This document shows positions 42,493-49,657 of a DNA stretch of 64,000 nucleotides, one piece after another. The DNA is from Pseudomonadota bacterium. Lineage in GTDB: Bacteria > Myxococcota_A > Polyangia > Polyangiales > Polyangiaceae. Made by a program: the position numbers and the translations under genes. A model generated the notes under the pieces. The model did not search any database, was not told the DNA's origin, and saw nothing but the letters and a program-made list of their open reading frames with translations. Each line of letters begins with the position of its first letter. Within the stretch, counting starts at the first letter, position 1. Location of the stretch: NCBI GenBank assembly GCA_023428245.1, contig JAEYYX010000091.1:73321-137320 (forward strand), in the 5' to 3' direction.

Positions 42493-43100
42493 TGCCAGAA
42501 CCTACGAGTCACGAAAATGGACGCTGCCGCATTGTTCTTACCGGCGGTCCTGGAGGCGGTAAGACGACAGCCGCCGATCTCTTCCGTCGCGAAATCGGAG
42601 AAAAGGTCGTCATAGTCCCCGAGGCTGCCACTCTTCTCTTTTCCGGAGGTTTCCCTCGTTCGGACGAGATCCACGCGCGGCGCTCGGCGCAGCGCGCGAT
42701 CTTTCATGTTCAGAAGAACCTCGAGGACGTCCAGTCTGCCCTTTACCCCGACCGAATCCTGCTCTGTGATCGCGGAACCGTGGACGGTTCCGCCTATTGG
42801 CCCGACGCGGAGACTTCCTTTTTTGACGCTGTCCAGAGCAGCGAAGAAGCGGAGCTTGCCCGCTACGACGCTGTAATCTTCTTCGAGAGCGCAGCTGTCG
42901 GGGGGATCTCGATCGAGGGCGGCAATCCGACTCGGATCGAGTCGAACGACAAAGCCCTCGAGCTCGATCGACGGCTGCGCAAGATTTGGTCTCGCCACCC
43001 GCGCTTCGCCGTCGTTCCGCACAATCCCTCCTTCGTGAAAAAGATCATGTTCGGCCTGGCGACGCTCGAGAGCATCGTCTCACAGATCCGGAGCTCTTGA
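42492..43100 (+). CDS. P-loop ATP/GTP-binding protein (AAA_28/NadR-like)
   Basis: 202 residues with Walker A LTGGPGGGKTTAADL near residue 17 and a Walker-B-like ILLCDRGTVDGSAYWP. The YDAVIFFESAA strand and the ESNDKALELDRRL lid helix are typical of AAA_28 proteins, relatives of nucleoside kinases such as NadR. The substrate is unknown. Its TGA stop overlaps the ATG of the metallo-RNase by one base, so the two are coupled. An inverted repeat sits on its start codon. Confidence 0.85.
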   Translation: MPEPTSHENGRCRIVLTGGPGGGKTTAADLFRREIGEKVVIVPEAATLLFSGGFPRSDEIHARRSAQRAIFHVQKNLEDVQSALYPDRILLCDRGTVDGSAYWPDAETSFFDAVQSSEEAELARYDAVIFFESAAVGGISIEGGNPTRIESNDKALELDRRLRKIWSRHPRFAVVPHNPSFVKKIMFGLATLESIVSQIRSS

Positions 43101-44491
43101 TGCGGCTTCGTTTCCTCGGTGCGGCGGAAGAAGTCACCGGCTCACTCCTCCTCGTCGAGGTCGAGAGCGGCAGCATCATCGTCGATTGCGGCATGTTCCA
43201 AGGCCGCCGCGAAGAGTCCCGACTGCGCAACGCAAAGCTCCCCCGCGCCGCGATCGAGGCCGACGCTGCGATCCTCACCCACAGCCACATCGACCACTCC
43301 GGCAGCATGCCGACGCTGGTCAAATCCGGATTTCAGGGGTCTATCTACACGACGCTGGCGACCGCGAACCTCTGTTCATACATGCTGCGCGACTCCGCGC
43401 GCATCCAAGCGGCCGACGCCGCTTACCTGAACCGAAAGTACGGCCGCGATCCCGACTGGGTCCCGATCACCCCGACCTACGATGAACTCGACGTCCTCCA
43501 CGCGCTCGATCGCTTCGTCGCTCTCTCCTACCGCCGCCCCTTCGAGCCTCTGCCCGGAGTCACAGCGCAGCTCCTGAACGCCGGGCACATCCTCGGCTCG
43601 GCCCAGGTGGTGCTCGACGTGCACGAGCACGGAAAAACCAAGCGCATCCTCATCTCCGGGGACCTCGGACGCAAGGGTTTGCCTATATTGCGCGACCCCG
43701 AGACACCCCCCCACCCCGTAGAAGCCCTCATCCTCGAGAGCACCTATGGGGACCGCGTCCACGGCCCAGTCGAGAGCATGCAGACGGAGATCGAACGCGT
43801 CGTCCGCACGACTGTCGCCCGCGGCGGCAAGATCATCGTGCCTGCCTTTGCCGTCGGTCGTACGCAAGAGCTCTTGTTCGTGCTCCACGGCCTTCTGCGC
43901 GCCGGGCGCATCCCAGAGCTGCCGATCTATATCGACTCACCGCTCGCCATCAACGTGACCGAGGTGTTTCGCATGCACCCCGAGTGTTTCGACGAAGAGA
44001 CGCGAGATTTCTTCGACGAACACGGGGATGTCTTCTCCTTCGAGGGAGTCCGCTACACGAGGACGGCCGCGGAATCGATGGAGATCAATCGCCAGGAGGG
44101 CCCCGCCATCATCATCGCCGCCTCAGGCATGGCCGAGGCGGGCCGCGTCCTTCACCACCTCCGAAACCACGTCGAAGACGAGCGCAACACCATCCTGATC
44201 GTCGGCTTTATGGCCGAGCACACCCTGGGTCGCCGCTTGGTCGAGCGACGCCAACGGGTGAAGATCTGGGGCGTCGAAAGGGATCTCCGCGCTCAGGTCG
44301 AGGTTCTGAACGCTTTCAGCGCCCACGCAGACCGTAGCGATCTGATTGCCTACGCGCGCGCGGCGCAGCCGAAGAAGATCTTCCTCGTCCACGGGGAACC
44401 CGATCAACAGGGACCCCTGAAAGAGGCCCTCAAGACGCGCCGGTGTCACGTCGAGATCCCAAAGCGAGGCGCGGTCGTCCAGCTCGACTAG
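43100..44491 (+). CDS. MBL-fold beta-CASP RNase
   Basis: About 463 residues from the ATG at 43100, with GGAG six bases upstream. Metal site motif HSHIDHSG (motif 2) is near residue 59, ISGDLGR near 186, then LESTYGDR, and the beta-CASP parts GGKIIVPAFAVGRTQELLF and ASGMAEAGRVLHHL, ending FSAHADRSDL with KKIFLVHGEPD. This is the YsfB/Ysh1-like bacterial group that degrades or processes RNA. It occurs widely beside stress and low-oxygen genes. It is coupled to the upstream P-loop protein, which may regulate or act with it. Confidence 0.92.
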   Translation: MRLRFLGAAEEVTGSLLLVEVESGSIIVDCGMFQGRREESRLRNAKLPRAAIEADAAILTHSHIDHSGSMPTLVKSGFQGSIYTTLATANLCSYMLRDSARIQAADAAYLNRKYGRDPDWVPITPTYDELDVLHALDRFVALSYRRPFEPLPGVTAQLLNAGHILGSAQVVLDVHEHGKTKRILISGDLGRKGLPILRDPETPPHPVEALILESTYGDRVHGPVESMQTEIERVVRTTVARGGKIIVPAFAVGRTQELLFVLHGLLRAGRIPELPIYIDSPLAINVTEVFRMHPECFDEETRDFFDEHGDVFSFEGVRYTRTAAESMEINRQEGPAIIIAASGMAEAGRVLHHLRNHVEDERNTILIVGFMAEHTLGRRLVERRQRVKIWGVERDLRAQVEVLNAFSAHADRSDLIAYARAAQPKKIFLVHGEPDQQGPLKEALKTRRCHVEIPKRGAVVQLD

Positions 44492-44516
44492 GACACTTCG
44501 CAGAAATGCCACAGCG

Positions 44517-44558
44517 AAGCTCGCGTCTGCCCTCAAGGGCGAGCGGACGCGAGCTTTT
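44517..44558 (+). terminator. Intrinsic terminator downstream of the metallo-RNase gene
   Basis: Perfect 11-bp stem AAGCTCGCGTC (44517-44527) / GACGCGAGCTT (44546-44556), with a smaller inner hairpin (GCCCT/AGGGC) inside the loop and four T residues at the 3' side. It is 25 bases after the stop of the RNase gene and should end the ldhA-ATPase-RNase transcript. Confidence 0.8.
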
Positions 44559-44642
44559 GCCGCATTTTCCCGAGATCTGCTCGACGGTTCTGAGTGTTTT
44601 TCGTGCGCATCCCAATTCTTGGATGCGGCTCTAGGAGCTGAA

Positions 44643-44675
44643 GCTCAAAGCTCTTCGGAAAGAAGAGCTTTGAGC
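44643..44675 (-). terminator. Stem-loop covering the stop codon of the duplicated-domain lipoprotein
   Basis: Perfect 13-bp stem GCTCAAAGCTCTT (44643-44655) / AAGAGCTTTGAGC (44663-44675) with a 7-base loop. The last codons and the stop codon (44645-44647) lie inside it. There is no T tract, so it may stabilise the mRNA 3' end rather than terminate. Confidence 0.5.
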
Positions 44676-46210
44676 GGAACCAAAGGTGCTCCCCGCAAGG
44701 TCACAGTTGCGTTCTCTGTGCCTGTTTTCCGGAAGAAGATCGGCGTACTCAGCTCAAGGGCCCCGGTGTTTCCCGAGAAAGTCGTCTCCTTCGCAAAAGC
44801 TGTGTCGAGAGTGAGCGCCTCCGGATCGCTACAGTCCGCGCCATTCACCCCGGTGAGCCAAAGGACGAAAGACGGAGCCCGAGTCGAGTCGCCGTCGTGC
44901 AGGTCGAAACAAGCGGTCGTCCCACTCCGGATCGATGAAGCGCCTTCCGCGTACGTCACGGTGTTCCCCGCGAAGTTTGCCGTAACGGACGCAGTCGCCG
45001 GATCCGTCTGACCACCGTAGAAGAGTGTGCGGAACTGGCCAGCAAAGACGGCGGGGGAGGCCACCGTCGGCGCTTCGGCGAACCCGAAGACCAGCTGCGT
45101 CGTGCCGTGCATCGGTGAAAGAAGGTTCTCGATCTTGACGTGACGAACTGATCCTTCGAAGGCGCAGGCAACGTCGACGAACGACCCGCTGTCAGTGACC
45201 TCTTTGGAGCATTCAAGGGGCAAGAAGTCGCTCAGGTCGAGGGCGCTCGAATCGAACACCGTGACCGTGGAGCCGCCGCCAGGCTGCCGAAAGAAGACCT
45301 GAGAGTCCAAGATCGAGGACACCTCTGCTCCTCCCCAATAGACCTCCCGAGCCCAGGCACTCTCAAGCGTCAACGTGTCCCAGTCCCCACAATCCGCTCC
45401 CTTCTCGCCATCCCGCCAGAGCACAACATGGGGCGGAATAGTCTCGGAGCCCGGATGAAGATCGAGGCAAACTGTCGAGCTTTCGTGTACGAAGTCTGCT
45501 GCCGACGACAGCGTGCTCTCTTCGTCCCCGGCGTAGACGAGAAGCTGAGGAGTCGGACTTCCACCGGGACCTCCGCCATAAAACAACACACGAAGTTGTC
45601 CCTCGTCAGTCGCGGGCTGCGAGCTTTCCGGTGCCGAGGAGAAGCCGAAGAGAAGCTGACTCGAACCGTGGAATGAACTCGCGACGAGTCCTTCGATCCG
45701 GACGTGACGCACTGGCTCCGCGACCGGGCACGGGATGACGAAAGCAGAAGTCGCTGCGGCCTCGGTGGTGCATGTGTGGTTCGTGATGACGGACGCCCCA
45801 CCGGATCCTTCCCCTCCACTCGCCGCCGCACCACCGGAAGGGGCCGCTCCCCCGAGACCCCCACTTCCCCCGGTGGGCGTCTCTCCTTTGGACCCACCGC
45901 TGCTCCCCCCAGCGCTCACCAGGCCCCCGGATCCCGGGTCGAGCTCACCTCCCATTCCTTCGCCCCCCGTGCCCCGGCCAGACTTCCCGCCTCGCTCGGT
46001 TCCCCCCGTGCCGCTGCCGTTCTTGCGCCCGCCGCTCGCACCAACGTTTCCGCCGGACGCTTCACTCGTGTCGCCCTCTCCATCATCGAGCTCGGCGCTC
46101 TCGCAACCGATTATCATCAGCACAACCGTAAGGGTGGTCACCAAACCGGGGCTCCCGGAGAAAAACTCAAGATGTTTCGAAAACTTCGTTCGCGCGTTCA
46201 TTTTCATCAT
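44645..46210 (-). CDS. Lipoprotein with two copies of an unknown ~170-residue domain
   Basis: 521 residues. The lipobox is LMIIGC (after a long N region), followed by a Gly/Ser-rich linker. Then come two paralogous domains: the first from about residue 145 (VRHVRIEGLVASSFHGSSQLLFGF), the second from about residue 350 (VRHVKIENLLSPMHGTTQLVFGF). Both repeat RVLFYGG/RTLFYGG, a CxDLH motif and a GADC motif. I do not recognise the domain. It is divergent from the haem receptor operon, with a Fur-like site between, so it is likely an iron-regulated surface protein. Confidence 0.82.
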   Translation of the reverse strand: MMKMNARTKFSKHLEFFSGSPGLVTTLTVVLMIIGCESAELDDGEGDTSEASGGNVGASGGRKNGSGTGGTERGGKSGRGTGGEGMGGELDPGSGGLVSAGGSSGGSKGETPTGGSGGLGGAAPSGGAAASGGEGSGGASVITNHTCTTEAAATSAFVIPCPVAEPVRHVRIEGLVASSFHGSSQLLFGFSSAPESSQPATDEGQLRVLFYGGGPGGSPTPQLLVYAGDEESTLSSAADFVHESSTVCLDLHPGSETIPPHVVLWRDGEKGADCGDWDTLTLESAWAREVYWGGAEVSSILDSQVFFRQPGGGSTVTVFDSSALDLSDFLPLECSKEVTDSGSFVDVACAFEGSVRHVKIENLLSPMHGTTQLVFGFAEAPTVASPAVFAGQFRTLFYGGQTDPATASVTANFAGNTVTYAEGASSIRSGTTACFDLHDGDSTRAPSFVLWLTGVNGADCSDPEALTLDTAFAKETTFSGNTGALELSTPIFFRKTGTENATVTLRGAPLVPLKALLSEEL

Positions 46211-46232
46211 CGTTCCTATCTGTCCCTTTGTT

Positions 46233-46251
46233 GATATTGATTTTCATTTCC
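46233..46251. promoter_or_regulatory. Fur-box-like operator between divergent lipoprotein and TonB receptor genes
   Basis: GATATTGATTTTCATTTCC matches the 19-bp Fur consensus at 14 of 19 positions. It lies 22 bases upstream of the left gene start and 47 bases upstream of the right one, well placed to repress both when iron is plentiful. The surrounding 88-bp gap is AT-rich compared with the rest of the window. Confidence 0.55.
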
Positions 46252-46298
46252 TATTGCAATTGGAATCGCCGTAGCTATTTCAGCGGGACCTCGATCCC

Positions 46299-48335
46299 AT
46301 GCGCGCCTTGCCCCTTGTCCTCGCGAACTCGCTCCTGCTTTGCGCAGGCTCTGCTCTGGCGGCGGTCGAGCCAAAAGCGACCATTGAGGCTTCTGCCGAA
46401 GGAGACGGCTCCTCGTCAGAAGGCGCCGACGACGCGCCGTCCCCCGGTGTGCCCGATGAGCCCCCGTCTCTCCAACCAGAAGGCGACTCGAGCGCCTCGG
46501 AACCTTCCGCGGTCGACGTCGTGGTCACCGGATCCCGGACTCGCGAGTCGAGCAAGTCGAGTGTCGTTGCGACCCAGGTCATAGGGAGCGCCGAGATGCG
46601 CCGAACCGGTGCGACCGCCCTCGATGGTGTTCTCGAGGCGCAACCCGGCCTCCAGGTCGAACGCACCTTCCGCGGCAGCGAGCTCTGGTTTCGCGGTCTC
46701 GACCCCGAATACACGCTGATCCTCGTCGATGGTCAGAGAGTCCCTGGACGGGTCGGCGGAGCCGTCGATCTCGGTCGCTATTCCTTGGAGGCGGTGGAAC
46801 GCGTCGAGATCGTACGCGGCCCATCATCAGCTCTTTATGGGTCTGACGCGATCGGAGGTGTGGTCAACCTCATCACTCGCGAGAGTCACCACGAGCTCGA
46901 AGCCGAGGCGGAAGGACGGATTTTCACCCAGGATGCGCTCGCTTTCTCCGGCCGCGTTTCCGGACGCCCGGCGGAAGCTCTCGGCATTTCACTCAGCGCG
47001 GGGCACCAGCGCCGCGCCCCCTTTCGACGCGATCCAGACTCGACCACGACCACAGGAAGCGGACTCCACCTCGACACCGCCGGCGCAACACTCACGGTGG
47101 GCCGCGTGAACCAAGGACGCGTCCGACTGAGCGCCGACTATTCGCGCACCCGACTCGACGGCGTCGACGAAGGAGCGGGTCGCGCCATCTTCGACCGGAC
47201 CCAGCTCCAGGAGCAGGCAATGTTCAGGGGGTCCTACGACAAACGCTCTCAGACCCTCAGCCTGCAGAGCGGTGCTTCGTACTCCCAGTTTCGGGAACAG
47301 TACCTCACCGATCAAAGAGGGAGCGTCGCCCTCGACAGTTATCAAGACAACCGCGAACACCAGGGCCTCCTGCACACTGTCGTCAGCTCGACCTGGGACC
47401 GGAGCCACCGCACGACAGTCGGCGGCGAAATTCTTGGGCAAATACTCGATTCCCAGCGTCTCCGTAGCCGCGGCACGCGCACCCGCTACTCTGCCTTTGC
47501 GGAGCATCGCGTCGCTTTGTACGCCGAAGACAGAGAGCTCATCGCCGTCGTGCTCGGCGCTCGCGCCGACATCGATTCGCAGTTCGGCTCCCAGCTCTCC
47601 CCCAAGCTCGCGTTCAAGTGGGACCCTTGGGAATTTCTCACCGTGCGTGCCGGCTATGGGCGAGGTTTTCGCGCCCCTTCGTTCCAGGAGCTCTTGCTTC
47701 GCTTCGAGAACGCAGCTGTGGGCTACGTCGTCTCCGGGAATCCAGACCTTCGCGCGGAATCCTCCCACAGCGTCGATCTCGGAATTGAATACCGACCGCA
47801 CCGCGACTGGCTCGCTTCGGTGGCCCTCTTCCGAAACGACCTCTCCGATATGATCACAACCGAGCTGGCGGGGACGTCCTCGGACTCGGGGACACTCTTC
47901 TCCTACCAAAACGCCGCAAACGCGCGCACCCAGGGCATCGAGTCCCAAGTCAATTGGGCTCCGAGCTCGTTCTTTCGTAGCAGCGTCGGCTACACGTTGA
48001 CCGAGACCTGGAATAGCGAGCTCGAGCGTCCTCTCACAGGTCGCCCTCTCCATCGCTTCTTCGCCCGCTCGTCCGTCGTTGTCCCCGGCATCGAGCTCGA
48101 CGTGAGCGGGCGCGCCACCTTGTCCCTCGAGCGGAAGTTCTACGAAGAGCTCGCGGACGGAAGCACACGCACCATCACCGGAGAGCCCTTGCTCCAGATT
48201 GATCTCCGCATGAGCCGCGCGTTCAGCGATGAGTTTGAGCTGTTCGCCGGTGTGAACAACGTCGCCGAGGCGGGAGACGCATACCCCGCCCTTTTGCCCC
48301 GCCAGTTCTACGTCGGCCTCCGAGGCAGCTACTGA
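46299..48335 (+). CDS. TonB-dependent outer-membrane receptor (haem/siderophore type)
   Basis: 678 residues. Signal peptide, then an acidic Ser/Glu-rich spacer and a TonB-box-like SAVDVVVTGSR. The plug (about 70-190) includes DGVLEAQPGLQV, ILVDGQRVPGRVGG and VERVEIVRGPSSALYGSDAIGGVVNLIT. The 22-strand barrel follows, with GRGFRAPSFQELLL and NPDLRAESSHSVDLGIEY, and ends in Tyr (GLRGSY). It brings a ferric chelate across the outer membrane using TonB energy. The next gene is a HmuY homologue, so haem is the likely ligand. A Fur-like site lies upstream. Confidence 0.93.
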   Translation: MRALPLVLANSLLLCAGSALAAVEPKATIEASAEGDGSSSEGADDAPSPGVPDEPPSLQPEGDSSASEPSAVDVVVTGSRTRESSKSSVVATQVIGSAEMRRTGATALDGVLEAQPGLQVERTFRGSELWFRGLDPEYTLILVDGQRVPGRVGGAVDLGRYSLEAVERVEIVRGPSSALYGSDAIGGVVNLITRESHHELEAEAEGRIFTQDALAFSGRVSGRPAEALGISLSAGHQRRAPFRRDPDSTTTTGSGLHLDTAGATLTVGRVNQGRVRLSADYSRTRLDGVDEGAGRAIFDRTQLQEQAMFRGSYDKRSQTLSLQSGASYSQFREQYLTDQRGSVALDSYQDNREHQGLLHTVVSSTWDRSHRTTVGGEILGQILDSQRLRSRGTRTRYSAFAEHRVALYAEDRELIAVVLGARADIDSQFGSQLSPKLAFKWDPWEFLTVRAGYGRGFRAPSFQELLLRFENAAVGYVVSGNPDLRAESSHSVDLGIEYRPHRDWLASVALFRNDLSDMITTELAGTSSDSGTLFSYQNAANARTQGIESQVNWAPSSFFRSSVGYTLTETWNSELERPLTGRPLHRFFARSSVVVPGIELDVSGRATLSLERKFYEELADGSTRTITGEPLLQIDLRMSRAFSDEFELFAGVNNVAEAGDAYPALLPRQFYVGLRGSY

Positions 48336-48356
48336 CCCTTTCACAAGGAACCTCCC

Positions 48357-49634
48357 ATGCGCTCTCTCCTTGCCCCTCTCCTCTTCTCCATGCTGTCCGC
48401 GAGCTGCGCCGAACGGCTCGTCGCCACCAACAACGGAACCGAAAGCGCGGGCGGCGGGGCGAACGGTGGCCCGGTCCAAGGCCCCGCGCTCCCAAGAAAA
48501 AGCGGCAACTTCGAGCACGAAGTGCTTGAGGACGGATCCGTCCGGACCCGCGTCGACGCCACCGATATGGAGGCCTGGCAACGGCTCGATCTCGACACAG
48601 GCAGCGCGGATGACTCCGCCTGGGACCTGCAGTTTCGCCGGTTCTACGTGCTGTCCAACGGAGGGGTGACGGGAAAAGGAGGAGTCCGCACGCTGAAACT
48701 GACGGACGCCCAGTTCGAAGAGGTCGTCGCTGTTCCGGAGAGCGCCCAGTTTCGCGTCGACACTGAGGACGGCGAGGACGAGGGGGACGTGTTCGACAGC
48801 ATCTTCAACGACGGGCTCGACGACTGGTACGACTACGCTCTCGCTCACCACACCCTGACCTCGCGCAGCTACGTCTACATTGTCCGCTCGACGGAGCGCC
48901 GCTACTTCAAACTTACTCTCGAAGACTACTACGACGAGGTGGGCACGTCGGGAATCGTGACGTTTCGCTGGGCTCGCCTCGAGAGTCCCGACGAGCCGGC
49001 GAATGAATCGCCGGACGACGAGGAAGAGCCGCCGGACGGGGATGCGCCGGACGATGAGCATCCGACCGAAGAATGGCCACCAAACGAGCCGTCCGACGAA
49101 GAGCCAATTGCTGAGGAGCCGGTCGACGAAGAGCCACCTGACGACGGACAGCCTGACGAAGAGCCCACCGATCTGGTTCGATATTCGGTCGACGCAACGA
49201 GCTACGAGCTCATGACCTACGTGTCCCTGGATCGTGGGGTGCTCCCTCCTGAGACGGAGACCGCGAGCCTAGATTGGGACCTCGCCTTCCTCCGCTACAA
49301 CCTCTTCACGAACAGCGGGACCAGCGGGCCTGGCCAAGGAGGAGCCAAGCTCGACGACTCCGGGCTTCCTTACGAAGAACTCATGAGCGTGAGCCCTGAC
49401 GGCTTTATACCCGACGAGGTTCTTCCTGCGGACGGAGCTCCCGGTTCCGCCGAAGGAACCAAGAACTCCGTGCTCCAAGACTGGTATGACTACCAAGGCC
49501 TCGGCGCGCTCACCGCCAAGACTCAAACGTTCGTCATCCGCACCGCCGCCGGAACCTACGGAAAGCTCCGCATTTGGCGCTACACGAGCGGCGTCTTCGA
49601 AATCTCCTTCCTCCCTGTCTCGGTCGAGAACTGA
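48357..49634 (+). CDS. hmuY: HmuY-like haem-binding lipoprotein with two tandem HmuY domains
   Basis: 425 residues. Lipobox-like LSASC with AAGGAA before the ATG. First HmuY domain about 55-205: TRVDATDMEAWQRLDL, WDLQFRRFYVLSNGG, WYDYALAHHTL, YVYIVRST...YFKLTLEDYY. A linker of about 65 residues made of Glu/Asp/Pro repeats follows. Second domain about 276-425: YSVDATSYELMTYVSL, WDLAFLRYNLFTNSG, SGPGQGGAK, WYDYQGLGALTAKTQTFVIRT, YGKLRIWRY. In Porphyromonas HmuY a single domain binds haem by two His. Domain 1 has a His pair near the second ligand position and domain 2 lacks it, so only one may bind haem. It follows the receptor by 21 bases. Confidence 0.9.
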   Translation: MRSLLAPLLFSMLSASCAERLVATNNGTESAGGGANGGPVQGPALPRKSGNFEHEVLEDGSVRTRVDATDMEAWQRLDLDTGSADDSAWDLQFRRFYVLSNGGVTGKGGVRTLKLTDAQFEEVVAVPESAQFRVDTEDGEDEGDVFDSIFNDGLDDWYDYALAHHTLTSRSYVYIVRSTERRYFKLTLEDYYDEVGTSGIVTFRWARLESPDEPANESPDDEEEPPDGDAPDDEHPTEEWPPNEPSDEEPIAEEPVDEEPPDDGQPDEEPTDLVRYSVDATSYELMTYVSLDRGVLPPETETASLDWDLAFLRYNLFTNSGTSGPGQGGAKLDDSGLPYEELMSVSPDGFIPDEVLPADGAPGSAEGTKNSVLQDWYDYQGLGALTAKTQTFVIRTAAGTYGKLRIWRYTSGVFEISFLPVSVEN

Positions 49635-49657
49635 TCCTCATGCCCCAAGAAGAACTG

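Noticed and set aside
46989..49061. 690-residue leftward frame opposite the TonB receptor and HmuY genes
   Set aside because: Crosses two well-supported genes on the other strand and has no motif.
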